Positions 43,026 through 52,090 of a stretch of DNA of 64,000 nucleotides are shown here, piece after piece. Numbering within the stretch: the stretch's first letter is position 1; each line of letters starts with the position of its first letter. Source of the stretch: Solwaraspora sp. WMMD792. Its GTDB lineage: Bacteria > Actinomycetota > Actinomycetes > Mycobacteriales > Micromonosporaceae. The DNA is taken from the NCBI RefSeq assembly GCF_029626105.1, contig NZ_JARUBH010000009.1, forward strand, positions 2,790,001 to 2,854,000. Reading direction: 5' to 3'. Below the pieces are notes generated by a model. It had not been told where the DNA came from, searched no databases, and saw nothing but the letters and a program-made list of their open reading frames with translations. A program made the translations under genes and the position numbers.

Positions 43026-44789
43026 CTATCCCACCTTTCCGGCGAGCCGTGCTCCCCGCTCACCGACCAGTTCCACGACCGACCGGTTCTCCAGTTGCGC
43101 CGCACGCCAGGACGGGGTCGGCACGGTGTGCTCCAGCACCGGCTGCTCGCCGTCGTGTCCGGCGAGGATCGACACGCCGAGCCACCGCTGGTCGTCGGCG
43201 CCCGGCCGGTCGGTGCGGTAGTGACCCATCAGGAAGCTGAACCGGCTCTCGTCGCGCTCCAGCGCGACGGCGGTCATCATCTCGTCGAACAGCCGCAGGT
43301 CGAACGCCTCATGGGCGCGCATCAGCTCGTGGCCGTTGCCGGCGTGGACCTCGCCGGCCGCCGCCGCGTACCCGCGCAGGTACTCGGCGGCCTGCCGCAG
43401 CCCGATCTCGTTGCGGTCCATCCCCACGTACTTGGTCATCAGGTCCTGCAGCTGGTGCTCGTACTCGCGCCAGCCGATCCCGCTGGTCCGGTTCAGCGGT
43501 GCCAGGGTCCGCCGACGTTCGGCGGCCACCGCCGAGGCGTCCAGCATGGGCGCGGCGGCGGACCGGGCGAACTCGGCGGCGGTACGGCCGATGACGTACC
43601 CGCTGGCCAGTGAGCCGGCCAGGGCGTACGCCGGGGTGGCCAGGTCACCGGCGGCGAACAGGCCGGGGACCCGGGTCTGCCCGTCCGCGCCGACCACCAC
43701 GCCCTTGGGCGATCCGGTGGCCGACCAGGCGCCGTTGAACAGTTCGAACTCGACCGGGTGCCGGGACAGGTCGATGCCGGACTGCTCCAGGAACTCCAGG
43801 AACAGCGGGGCGTCGTAGGAGATGTAGTCGCTGATCGCGGCGATCTCGGCGGGCGGCAGGTGGGTGCAGTCGATGTACACCGGACCACGGCCGGCGAGCA
43901 CCTCACCGGCCGCCTTACCGACGATGCCGAAGCCGAACCGCCGCTCCCCCTCGACGTCCGGCAGGTCGGCGATGAGCTGACCGTTGCCGTTGACCAGCCG
44001 GCCACCGGCCTCCAGCAGGTTGCCCATCGCGCCGGTGGCGAAGCCACGCGGGAAGAGGAAGGTCCCGAGGAACTCGATGTTGGCGGCCACCGCGCCGGCC
44101 CGGGCGGCGAGGGCGAACCCGGTGGTGGCGTGGTAGGGCCGGTGGTAGGTGTGGAACGCGTCGCGGCGGGGCGAGTTGAAGATGACCCGTTCGGCGTTGC
44201 CGGTGGCGACGATCACCGCGCCGGCGCGGAAGGTCAGGAACTCGCAGGACCGGATGTCGAAGCCGGTCGCGCCGACCGCCCGGCCGGTGTCGTCGAGCTG
44301 CACGCTGGTGGCGTGCACCCCGCCGATGATCCGGACCCGGTCGGTGGCCGCCGCCCGCTCGGCCAGCCGGGGCTTGATGTCGGCGCCGTCGAACTTGAGC
44401 ACGATCGGACCGGGCGTCCACATCCGGCCGACCCGCTCGTAGTCGCCGTCGGCGTTGCGCAGCGGCACGCCGGACTCCTCCAGGAACCGGCAGACCGCCG
44501 GCAGCGGTTCGATGCCCAGCGGCCGGGCCACCTCCATGTCGACCAGCCCGAGGGCTATGTCGCAGTACCACTCAGCAAAGACCTCCGGGGTGTCCCAGGG
44601 CTCGCCGAGATCCAGGTAGGTGGTGAGGAAGGCCAGTCCCCGGCCGGCGTCGCCGGAGCGCCGTACCGACCTGGTCTTGTCGACCAGGACCACCGAGGCG
44701 CCCGCCTCTGCGGCCCGCACGGCCGCCACGCAGCCGGCGATTCCCCCACCGATGACGAGTACGTCGGACTCGATCACGTTGCCGTCCAC
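43026..44789 (-). CDS. FAD-dependent reductase/dehydrogenase, AprA-like
   Basis: 587-residue flavoprotein of the succinate dehydrogenase/fumarate reductase/adenylylsulfate reductase superfamily. GGGIAGCVAAVRAAEAG and VLVDKT bind the ADP part of FAD; the C-terminal FAD segment is GLFAAGDLATPAYALAGSLASGYVIG. GGAGGGAGG lies just before the GTG start. First gene of the operon with the ferredoxin, SRPBCC protein and KstD-like enzyme. Likely reaction: ferredoxin-linked reduction or oxidation of an unsaturated ring or acid. No KstR2 motif is visible in the 100 bp upstream. Confidence 0.82.
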   Translation of the reverse strand: MDGNVIESDVLVIGGGIAGCVAAVRAAEAGASVVLVDKTRSVRRSGDAGRGLAFLTTYLDLGEPWDTPEVFAEWYCDIALGLVDMEVARPLGIEPLPAVCRFLEESGVPLRNADGDYERVGRMWTPGPIVLKFDGADIKPRLAERAAATDRVRIIGGVHATSVQLDDTGRAVGATGFDIRSCEFLTFRAGAVIVATGNAERVIFNSPRRDAFHTYHRPYHATTGFALAARAGAVAANIEFLGTFLFPRGFATGAMGNLLEAGGRLVNGNGQLIADLPDVEGERRFGFGIVGKAAGEVLAGRGPVYIDCTHLPPAEIAAISDYISYDAPLFLEFLEQSGIDLSRHPVEFELFNGAWSATGSPKGVVVGADGQTRVPGLFAAGDLATPAYALAGSLASGYVIGRTAAEFARSAAAPMLDASAVAAERRRTLAPLNRTSGIGWREYEHQLQDLMTKYVGMDRNEIGLRQAAEYLRGYAAAAGEVHAGNGHELMRAHEAFDLRLFDEMMTAVALERDESRFSFLMGHYRTDRPGADDQRWLGVSILAGHDGEQPVLEHTVPTPSWRAAQLENRSVVELVGERGARLAGKVG

Positions 44790-44891
44790 CGGTGCCTCCC
44801 TCCTATCGTCGGTGACTCGCCGTAACCGGCGGCCACCAGAAATCGATCATGTCATCGTGCCTGGTCAGCGGGGTCCGACGAGCGGACCGGG

Positions 44892-45686
44892 TCATATCCA
44901 CGGCGGCGGTGGCGCGACCACGGCACCGGCCGGGCGGACCGTCAAACGGTCGGCCGGCACTCGCCCGATCAGCCAGCCGAGCAGCTGCCAACCGGCTCCG
45001 GACAGCTCCACCGGCCGGACCGGTGCGGTATCACCGGACCCGGCCGCACCGGTGGTCGGCACGCCTCCCATGCCGGTGGTCGGCATGCTTGCCGGGCCGG
45101 TCCGCCAGACCCGCGACCGGTCGGTCGCCCGCAGCTCGACCGCCGGGCCGGTACCACGGCCGGTGAAGGCGGCGGTCACCTCGTCCAGCAGCGCGTCGAT
45201 GAGCGGACCGGGCAGATCGGCCAGGGTGCCGCCGAGGTCGAGGTCGGCCTGGTGCACCCAGACCTCCCGGACCCGCAGCCAGAGCACCTGGTCGGCGGGG
45301 ACCTCGCGGCCCTGACCGGTACGGACGGTGGCCGACCAGGCGTCGTCGGGCATGACCCGGACGGCGTCGGCGAGCCGACCCGCCGCACCGGCCAGGTCGG
45401 CGCGCAGCTCGTCGGCGCCGCGCCCGGCGCCGGCGTCGATGTCCGCGCCGCGCTGGGCGGCGCTGGCGTACATCGGGGTCGGCACCCCGGTCCGCGCCCA
45501 GGTCAACAGGTTCACCAGGGCGTCGGCGTTGCGGGCCAGGTGGGTGACCAGGTGGGCGCGGGTCCAGCCGGGCAGCCGGCTCGGTGCCGCCGCGTCGGCG
45601 TCGGTGAGCTGGTCGACCAGTTCCCGGCACCGCTGTTCCCCGGCGGTCAGCCAGCTCATGGTGGCGTCGGAGCCCGCGCCGGTCAC
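44892..45686 (-). CDS. Mycothiol-dependent maleylpyruvate isomerase family protein
   Basis: 264-residue DinB-like/MDMPI-fold protein. Metal-site residues are visible: His in RAHLVTHLARN and the pair Glu and His in REVWVHQADL, as in the Corynebacterium glutamicum enzyme. It would isomerise maleylpyruvate from gentisate cleavage to fumarylpyruvate using mycothiol. GTG 45686 is chosen because GGAG stands six bases upstream and it overlaps the fumarylpyruvate hydrolase stop (GTGA). Ala/Gly-rich linker between the metal domain and the SCP2-like C-terminal part is long. Third gene of the gentisate operon. Confidence 0.82.
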   Translation of the reverse strand: MTGAGSDATMSWLTAGEQRCRELVDQLTDADAAAPSRLPGWTRAHLVTHLARNADALVNLLTWARTGVPTPMYASAAQRGADIDAGAGRGADELRADLAGAAGRLADAVRVMPDDAWSATVRTGQGREVPADQVLWLRVREVWVHQADLDLGGTLADLPGPLIDALLDEVTAAFTGRGTGPAVELRATDRSRVWRTGPASMPTTGMGGVPTTGAAGSGDTAPVRPVELSGAGWQLLGWLIGRVPADRLTVRPAGAVVAPPPPWI

Positions 45687-46513
45687 GGTCGCTCCGCCCG
45701 GCAGGTGTTGCGGCATTCGCCGACCCCACCGATCCGGGTGACCAGCACGTCACCGTCGGCCAGGTACCGGGGTGGTTTACGGGCGTGGCCCACGCCGCCG
45801 GGCGTCCCGGTGGCGATCACGTCGCCGGGCCGCAGGGTGCAGATGGTGGACAGGTACGCCACCAGTGCGGGCGGGTCGAAGACCAGTTCAGTGCTGTCGG
45901 AACTCTGCACCACCTCGCCGTTGACCAGGCATTCGACGCTGAGCCCGGCGTCGAGGTCGAGGTCGTCCGGGGTGACCAGACAGGGTCCGAGCGGGGTGGT
46001 CGCCTCGAACGTCTTGCCGGCCAGCCACTGCGGGGTGCGGTACTGCCAGTCCCGGGCGGTGACGTCGTTGAGCACGGTGTACCCGGCGATCGCGGCGGCG
46101 GCCTGCTCGGGGTCGGCGTGCCGGACCGTGGTGCCGACGACGACCGCGAGTTCGGCCTCCCAGTCCATCGCCGTCGAGGCGGCTGGCAGCACGACCGGGT
46201 CGGTGGCCCCGATCAGCGCCGGCGGGTACTTGGCGAAGATCGTCGGATATTCCGGGAGCTGGCGGCCCATCTCCAGGATGTGCCGGCGGTAGTTCAGCCC
46301 GACACAGATGATCTTCTCCGGTCGGCTGACCAGCGGAGCGTGGTCGAGTCCGTCGACCGGGTGCCGGGTGCCGTCGGCGGTGGCGGCGCGCTGCGCCCAA
46401 CCAGGATCGGTGAGCAGCTCGCCGAGGTCGGCGGCGCCGACCTCGATTGCCGCGTCGGCGTCGACCCGGACCGCGGCGGTCCGGTCGCCGGTACGGATGG
46501 TGGCCAGCCTCAC
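45683..46513 (-). CDS. Fumarylpyruvate hydrolase (FAH family)
   Basis: 276-residue fumarylacetoacetate-hydrolase-fold enzyme. KIICVGLNYRRH, the metal-binding DWEAELAVVVG, NDVTARDWQ and GDVIATGTPGGVG are the family motifs. In the gentisate route it splits fumarylpyruvate into fumarate and pyruvate. It starts at GTG 46513, overlapping the dioxygenase stop, and its own stop overlaps the isomerase start, so the three enzymes are translationally coupled. Confidence 0.88.
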   Translation of the reverse strand: MRLATIRTGDRTAAVRVDADAAIEVGAADLGELLTDPGWAQRAATADGTRHPVDGLDHAPLVSRPEKIICVGLNYRRHILEMGRQLPEYPTIFAKYPPALIGATDPVVLPAASTAMDWEAELAVVVGTTVRHADPEQAAAAIAGYTVLNDVTARDWQYRTPQWLAGKTFEATTPLGPCLVTPDDLDLDAGLSVECLVNGEVVQSSDSTELVFDPPALVAYLSTICTLRPGDVIATGTPGGVGHARKPPRYLADGDVLVTRIGGVGECRNTCRAERP

Positions 46514-47601
46514 GCCGGATCACCCACCTGGTGCCGGTCCAGGTGCAGGGCCTGGTAGCTGGGTGCGTCACTGAACCGGAACAGGTCGGCGCCGTCCGGT
46601 GACCGCAGGCTCACCGGGCACCAGGACGGTACGGCGAACAAATCGCCGGTGCCGACCTGGTGTTCCCGGCCGTCGAGCAGCACGGTGGCCTGCCCGCTGA
46701 AGACCTGCCACACCGAGGAGCCGACCTCCCGGCGGGTCGCCGTGGCGGCACCGGCGGCCAGCCGGTGCATCTCCAGGCGCATCGTCGCCAGGGCGTCGCG
46801 GCCGGTGGTCGGGTTGACGAACCGTACCGCCGCGTGGCCTGGCTCGACGAGCGCCGGATGTCCTTCGTCGGCGAGCTCCAGCTGCGCGGTGAGCGCGGCG
46901 TCGGTGTGTGCCCAGCGGTACGCCGGCAGCGGCGAGTGGACGGTGTCCGCCCCGGCCGACAGCGGGCGCAGCCCGGGGTGGGCCCAGAGCCGTTCGCCCC
47001 GCGAGGCGGCCGGGGTCGACGTGTCGGTGAGCTGGTCCGGGCCGAACTCGAAGAACCCGGCGTCGAGTTGAGCGTTCAACGGGATGTCCAGTCCGTCCAG
47101 CCAGACCATCGCGGTGTCGGCGGTGTTGTGGTGTTCGTGCCAGGCCCAGCCCGGGGTCAGCAGCAGGTCGCCCCGGCGCATGGCGACCGGGTCGCCGTCG
47201 ACCACCGTCCAGACGCCTTCCCCGTCGAGCACGAAGCGGAACGCGTTCTGGCTGTGCCGGTGGGCCGGGGCGACCTCGCGGGGCCCGAGGTACTGCACCG
47301 CCGCCCAGAGGGTGGCGGTGGCGAACGGGTCGCCGGGCAGGCCGGGGTTGGCCAGGGCGATGGCCCGTCGTTCGCCGCCACGGCCGACCGGGACGAGGTC
47401 ACCGGCGCGGGCGGCGAGCGGCAGCAGCCGGTCCCACGGCCAGACGTGGGGCACCGCCCGGGGCGTCGGGGCGACCGGCATCAGACCGTCCCGTACGGTC
47501 CACAGCGGTTTGAGTCCAGCGGCGTCGAAGTCGGTGTAGAGCTGCTGCAGAGCGCGGTCCTGCACCGTGCCGGCAGCGGCCTCGGAGTCCAGGTCAACCA
47601 T
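46510..47601 (-). CDS. Gentisate 1,2-dioxygenase
   Basis: 363-residue bicupin ring-cleaving dioxygenase converting gentisate to maleylpyruvate with Fe(II) and O2. Iron ligands H114 and H116 (HRHSQNAFRF) and the third His in WAWHEHHN lie in the N-terminal cupin; the second cupin (TVLLDGREHQVGTGDLFAVP) lacks them, as usual. The ATG is six bases after TAACCT on the minus strand and has no Shine-Dalgarno, so translation is probably leaderless. First gene of the gentisate operon and divergent from the IclR regulator. Confidence 0.9.
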   Translation of the reverse strand: MVDLDSEAAAGTVQDRALQQLYTDFDAAGLKPLWTVRDGLMPVAPTPRAVPHVWPWDRLLPLAARAGDLVPVGRGGERRAIALANPGLPGDPFATATLWAAVQYLGPREVAPAHRHSQNAFRFVLDGEGVWTVVDGDPVAMRRGDLLLTPGWAWHEHHNTADTAMVWLDGLDIPLNAQLDAGFFEFGPDQLTDTSTPAASRGERLWAHPGLRPLSAGADTVHSPLPAYRWAHTDAALTAQLELADEGHPALVEPGHAAVRFVNPTTGRDALATMRLEMHRLAAGAATATRREVGSSVWQVFSGQATVLLDGREHQVGTGDLFAVPSWCPVSLRSPDGADLFRFSDAPSYQALHLDRHQVGDPA

Positions 47602-47607
47602 GTCGCC

Positions 47608-47652
47608 AGGTTAGGAACCTTCTTTACGACGGAATGATCACGTGGTCATAAT
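47608..47652. promoter_or_regulatory. Divergent leaderless promoters with IclR operator
   Basis: For the dioxygenase the minus-strand -10 is TAACCT (47613-47608), six bases before ATG; for the regulator the plus-strand -10 is CATAAT (47647-47652), six bases before GTG. Between them TGATCACGTGGTCA (47635-47648) is a near-perfect 14-bp palindrome overlapping the regulator's -10 and the other promoter's -35 region. It is the best candidate for the IclR binding site. Confidence 0.65.
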
Positions 47653-47658
47653 TCTCGG

Positions 47659-48423
47659 GTGCAGAACGCCGTGCCGTACCCCATCGAGTCCGTCGACAAC
47701 GCCCTGCGCCTGATCCTGCTGCTGCGGGAGCGGTCCCGGCTCGGCGTGGCCGAGGCCGCCCGCCACCTCGGGGTGGCGCCGTCCACCGCGCACCGGCTGC
47801 TCGGCATGTTGAAGCATCACGGCTTCGCCGTCCAGGACGGCCGGCGGGCGTACCTGCCCGGCCCGGTCTTCGCCGACCTGGGGCTGCTCGCCGGCCGGTC
47901 GGGCCCGGACCTGCGTACCGTGGTGCGGCCGCATCTGGAGCGGCTCAGCGGTGAGCTGCAGGAGACAGTGCACCTGGCGGTGCTGCAGGGCACCGCGGTC
48001 CGGTTCCTCGACGGGGTGGAGGCCACCCACGGTCTGCGGGTCGGTTCCCGGGCCGGGATGTCGATGCCGGCGCACTGCACCTCCGGGGGCAAGGTGCTGC
48101 TCGCCCAGCTCAGCCCGGCGGAGCTGGAGGTGCTCTATCCCCGAGGGCTGCCGGCGGTGTACGGCCCCGCGGTCGAGGATCTCGCCACCCTGCGTCGCCA
48201 GTTGACCACCGCACGCCGTCTCGGCTACGCGGTGAACCGCGAGGAGAGCGAGCGGGGCATTACCGGGATCGGGGTCTGCCTGCGCGACACGACGGGCCGG
48301 GTGCGCGGCGCGCTGGCGGCCGGGATGCCCACCGCGCGTTGCCCGAACACCCGGATCCCCGAGGTCGCGGCGGCGCTGCGAACCGCCGCCGGGCTGATCG
48401 CCGCCGAGCTGGGCGGGCACTGA
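47659..48423 (+). CDS. IclR-family regulator of the gentisate operon
   Basis: 254-residue IclR-type regulator. A winged-helix domain in residues 10-70 (RLGVAEAARHLGVAPSTAHRLLGMLKHHGF) is followed by the effector domain with HLAVLQGTAVRFLDGVE, the GMSMPAHCTSGGKVLLA motif and a C-terminal GVCLRDTTGRVRGAL segment. The effector is likely gentisate or 3-hydroxybenzoate, as for other IclR proteins beside aromatic operons. It may also act on the distant hydroxybenzoate operon at 19897, though the palindromes there differ. Confidence 0.87.
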   Translation: MQNAVPYPIESVDNALRLILLLRERSRLGVAEAARHLGVAPSTAHRLLGMLKHHGFAVQDGRRAYLPGPVFADLGLLAGRSGPDLRTVVRPHLERLSGELQETVHLAVLQGTAVRFLDGVEATHGLRVGSRAGMSMPAHCTSGGKVLLAQLSPAELEVLYPRGLPAVYGPAVEDLATLRRQLTTARRLGYAVNREESERGITGIGVCLRDTTGRVRGALAAGMPTARCPNTRIPEVAAALRTAAGLIAAELGGH

Positions 48424-48460
48424 CCCCGGCATCGGGCTGCAACATCGGCGCAACATGCCG

Positions 48461-48490
48461 TTGACGAAGCAAGCGCTTTGTTGGTAGCTT
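48461..48490 (+). promoter_or_regulatory. Promoter with KstR2-type operator G (one mismatch), transporter 2 binding protein
   Basis: -35 TTGACG (48461-48466), 18-bp spacer, -10 TAGCTT (48485-48490). The operator AGCAAGCGCTTTGT (48468-48481) deviates from AnCAAGnnCTTGnT at one base and fills the spacer, a typical repressor-occlusion arrangement. The same layout recurs at 55351-55379. Confidence 0.75.
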
Positions 48491-48570
48491 CCTCGCCTAC
48501 TCTCGCCGGCGCCGTGCCGTGCCGCACCGCTGGTAGAGCAACTGCCGCCTACCGAAGGTGGGACCGAAAA

Positions 48571-50211
48571 GTGAGATCCCTACACCGCACACTCGCGCCG
48601 TTGCTGGCGTTGTCCCTGCTGCCGCTCGCCGCTTGCAGCACCAGTTCCGATACCGACTCCGACACCACCGACGACAACGCCACCGCCGCGCCCGGCTGCC
48701 CGCCGGCGACGTCCAGCACGGTGGCCCACGACCCGACCGCGATCCTCAAGTACGGCAGCGTGCCGGCCAGCTCGCTCGACCCGATCCGGATGGTCGAGGC
48801 CAACGAGATCACCGTGCTGCAGACGATCTTCGACCCGCTGGTCAAGCTCGACGCCAACGACCAACCCATCCCTGGACTGGCCACCGAGTGGAGCGTCGTC
48901 GAGGACAACGTCATGGAGTTCAAGCTCCGCGACGGCGTCGTCTTCTCCGACGGCACCCCGTTCGACGCCGAGGCGGTGCGGTTCAACATCGACCGGGCGA
49001 TGAACGACGAGGAATCGAACATCAAGGGCGACCTGGCCAACGTCCAGGCCGTCGAGGTGGTCGACGACCTCACCGTACGGTTCGAGCTGGATCCGCCGAA
49101 CCCGGCCGCCTTCCCGATCGTCCTGTCCGACCGGCCCGGGCTGATGGCCTCGCCCACCGCCGTACAGGCCGCCGGCTCCTCGACGGCGTTCAGCGACGCC
49201 CCGGTCGGCGCCGGCCCGTACGCCGTCGAGGGCCCCTGGTACGCCCGGGAGAAGGTCAGTGTCCGGGCCTGGGACGGCTACTGGAACGCGCAGGAGCGGC
49301 TGCTCGGCGGGATCGACTTCATCGAGACCTCCACCGACGCCAGCCTCGGCGCGCTGCAGGCCGGTGACCTGGACGTGCAGTACATCGAGGACGACAAGGT
49401 CGCTGCGGCCTGCGCCGACGACCGGCTGCGGGTGATGTCCTCGTCGACCAACGAGGTCCGCGCGCTGCTGATCAACCAGGCGATGGAGCCGTTCGACGAT
49501 GTGCGGGTCCGGCAGGCCCTGCAGTACGCCCTGAACCGCGAGGCGATCACCGAGGCGCTGACCGACGGCCGGTCCGAGGCGGCCACCCAGTGGTTCCCGG
49601 AGGGATCGGTGCCGTACTCGCCCGAGTTGGCCGACGCCTACCCGTACGACCCGGACCGGGCCCGGGAGTTGCTGGCCGAGGCCGGCTACCCGGACGGGGT
49701 GACCTTCACCGCCGAGATCGGTGGCACCTTCACCGCGTACGTCCGGATGGGTGAGCTGGTGCAGGCGCAGCTGGAGCAGGCCGGGTTCACCATGGACCTG
49801 CAGCTGATCGACCCGGCGCAGATGCTGGCCCGGCTGTACGGCACCGCCGACTCGCCGCCGCAGATCGCCGCCGCGCCGCTGGCCATGGCACCGGCCCGGT
49901 CACCGTCCAGCCGGTTCCGGGAACGGTTCTTCGAGGACGGCCGGTACAACCCGTCCGGCGAGACCATCCCCGGCCTGCGGGACCTGGTCGTCCAGGCGGA
50001 CGCCGCGGTCGACCCCGACGAGCGGGCCGACCTGCTGCGCCAGGCGGCCACCCTGGTCTCCGAGGAGGCCGCCGCCGGCGTGCCGCTGTTCTTCGTCGCC
50101 GGGCACACCGCGATGGGTGCCCACGTCGGCGGGGTGCAGCGCGGCTCCACCCGGTCGAACATGATCTTCGACGGGTTGTACATCACCGAGGGCCGGGTGC
50201 CGGTCGGCTGA
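48571..50211 (+). CDS. Family 5 extracellular solute-binding lipoprotein, transporter 2
   Basis: 546-residue DppA/OppA-type binding protein with lipobox LAAC ending a 20-residue signal peptide and an acidic Thr/Asp/Ser linker. LKYGSVPASSLDPIRM opens the first lobe, and FKLRDGVVFSDGTPFDAEAVRFNIDRAM is diagnostic for the family. GTG 48571 is the in-frame start directly before the signal peptide. It is monocistronic and its permeases and ATPase are encoded 5 kb away at 55438-59434; both units carry KstR2-type operators. Clearly divergent from the transporter 1 binding protein, so the two importers probably take different ligands. Confidence 0.9.
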   Translation: MRSLHRTLAPLLALSLLPLAACSTSSDTDSDTTDDNATAAPGCPPATSSTVAHDPTAILKYGSVPASSLDPIRMVEANEITVLQTIFDPLVKLDANDQPIPGLATEWSVVEDNVMEFKLRDGVVFSDGTPFDAEAVRFNIDRAMNDEESNIKGDLANVQAVEVVDDLTVRFELDPPNPAAFPIVLSDRPGLMASPTAVQAAGSSTAFSDAPVGAGPYAVEGPWYAREKVSVRAWDGYWNAQERLLGGIDFIETSTDASLGALQAGDLDVQYIEDDKVAAACADDRLRVMSSSTNEVRALLINQAMEPFDDVRVRQALQYALNREAITEALTDGRSEAATQWFPEGSVPYSPELADAYPYDPDRARELLAEAGYPDGVTFTAEIGGTFTAYVRMGELVQAQLEQAGFTMDLQLIDPAQMLARLYGTADSPPQIAAAPLAMAPARSPSSRFRERFFEDGRYNPSGETIPGLRDLVVQADAAVDPDERADLLRQAATLVSEEAAAGVPLFFVAGHTAMGAHVGGVQRGSTRSNMIFDGLYITEGRVPVG

Positions 50212-50246
50212 CCACCCGGACCGCCTCGCGCGGGCGGACGCTCCAG

Positions 50247-50285
50247 CGGCGCCGTGGGATCCGTCGGACGGATCCCACGGCGCCG
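50247..50285. terminator. Bidirectional 19-bp hairpin
   Basis: Perfect 19-bp arms (50247-50265 and 50267-50285) around a single central base, between the convergent binding-protein gene and the decayed SDR gene. No T-tract. Confidence 0.75.
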
Positions 50286-50373
50286 TGGCGTGCCGGGTGC
50301 CGCCGGCCGGCCAGCAGGAACCACCCCCGCTCGGCGGTGTGCGGATGTGGGTGGATCGAGCGACGGTGGCCGG

Positions 50374-51148
50374 TCAGGCCAGCGCGCCGCCGTCGGCGCG
50401 CAGCACGCTGCCGGCGACGAACGACGCGTCCGGCGAGGCCAGGAACGCGATGGTACGGGCGATCTCAGCCGGTTCGGCCCGCCGACCGGTCGGCCGCACC
50501 GGGGCCGGGGCCGGGCCGGTGGCCGCACCGCCGGTTGAGGCGGCATCGCCGCCGGCCAGCGCGGCCCGCATCCCGTCGGCCAGCCGGGTCCGCACCGCCC
50601 CGGGGCAGAGCACGTTGATCCGTACCCCGGCCGGGCCGTACTCGGCGGCCAGCGAGCGCATCAGCGCGATCAGCCCGCCCTTGGACGCCGCGTACACCGC
50701 GGCTGCCGGACCAGCCGCGCAGCCCGGCCACCGAGGAGACCGCCACGACGGTGCCGCCGGTGGCCACCAGGTGCGGCATCGCGGCCTGGGCCAGCAGGAA
50801 CGGCGCCCGCAGATTGACGTCGAGCACCCAGTCCCACTCGGCGACGGTGACCGCGTCGGACGGTCCGGCCTGACCCACCCCGGCGACCAGGGCGAGCACG
50901 TCGATCCGGCCGTACCGGCGCAGGCAGGTCTCGACGACGGTGGCCGCCGCCGCAGGGTCGGCCAGGTCGGCGGTGAGCGTCCCGACCTGGCCGCCGCCGG
51001 CTCCCACCTGCTCGCGCAGCGCGGCCAGACCGTCGGGGTCGACGTCCACCCCGAGTACGGTGTCGCCGAGCGCGGCGAAATGCTCGGCGGTGGCCCGGCC
51101 GATGCCGGCGGCGGCCCCGGTGACCACCGCCACCCGTGGCTCAGCCAT
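50374..51148 (-). pseudogene. Frameshifted short-chain dehydrogenase
   Basis: SDR with TGAAAGIG, then VALVAG and VSSVAGLRG in one frame; the catalytic VYAASKGG and the C-terminal FLASPDASFVAGSVLRADGG are in another frame. The shift is near 50713 (one extra base, or two missing). The start ATG 51148 overlaps the esterase stop (ATGGCTGA), so it was the third gene of the Baeyer-Villiger operon, probably making the ketone substrate from an alcohol. Read without correction the protein loses its active-site Tyr and Lys. Confidence 0.8.
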
Positions 51149-52090
51149 CCAGCACCGCCCGCAGCACGGCGAACGCCTGCGCGGTCGCGGTCCGACCAGT
51201 GTCCAACTGGTGCCACTGGGTGAAGAAGCCGTGCACCACACCGGGATGGCTGGCCAGGGTAACCGCGACCCCGGTGGCCCGCAGCCGGGCCGCGTACGCC
51301 TCGTTCTCGCTGCGCAGCGGGCAGTGCTCGGCGGTGACCAGGTAGGTCGGCGGCAGGCCGGCCAGGTCGGCGGCAGGCCGGCCAGGTCGCCGGCCCGCAG
51401 CGGGCAGGCCGCCGGCTGGTCCGGGTCGGCGTCGCCCAGGTACTGGTGCCAGTACCAGCGCAGGTGGTCGACGGTGACCGCGTACCCGTGGCCGTTGCTG
51501 CGGTAGGAGTCGGTGTCGAACCGGTGGTCGAGCATCGGGTAGACCAGCAGCTGGTACGCCAGGGCCGGACCGCCGCGCGCGACGGCGAGCTGGGCGGTGA
51601 CCGCGGCGAGGTTGCCGCCGGCGCTGTCGCCAGCCACCGCGATCCGCGCCGGGTCGACACCCAGCGCGGCGGCGTTGCCGGCGGTCCAGGCGGTCGCGGC
51701 GTACGCGTCCTCGGCGGCGGCCGGGAACCGGTGTTCGGGGGCGAGCCGGTAGTCGACCGACACCACCACCGCGCCGCTGTCGCGGGCCATCAGCCGGCAC
51801 AGCCCGTCGTGGGTGTCCAGCGAGCAGAACGTGAAGCCGCCGCCGTGGCAGAACACCACCGCCGGCCGCGGCCGCCCGGTCAGCGCCGGGTGGTAGACCC
51901 GTACCCGGGGACCGGCCGGACCGGCACGGTGCTCGGCGACCCGGTGCACCGGCGGACCGGGCGGCGGGTTGCCCGGGCGGGTGGCGAGGATCCGCCGCGC
52001 CTCGGCGGCGTCGTGCACCTTGGTGCCGAGCGCCGGCATCCGCCGGGCCGCCGCGACCACTGCGGCGGCGGACTGCGGATCGAGTGCCAT
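51141..52090 (-). pseudogene. Frameshifted HSL-family carboxylesterase
   Basis: Alpha/beta hydrolase of the hormone-sensitive-lipase family: HGGGF oxyanion motif, SVDYRLAPEHRFP, nucleophile in GDSAGG and His in HPGVVHGFF. A 20-bp tandem duplication (51346-51385) shifts the frame about two thirds of the way through, and removing one copy restores the family sequence exactly. The catalytic Asp of the usual DPLRDE motif is also changed (HCPLRSE). It starts three bases after the monooxygenase stop and would have hydrolysed the lactone or ester made by that enzyme. Confidence 0.85.
51346..51385. repeat. 20-bp perfect tandem duplication
   Basis: Two identical 20-bp units (51346-51365 and 51366-51385) inside the esterase gene. 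Since 20 is not a multiple of three the duplication is the cause of its frameshift. The unit begins and ends in GC-rich sequence consistent with replication slippage. Confidence 0.9.
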
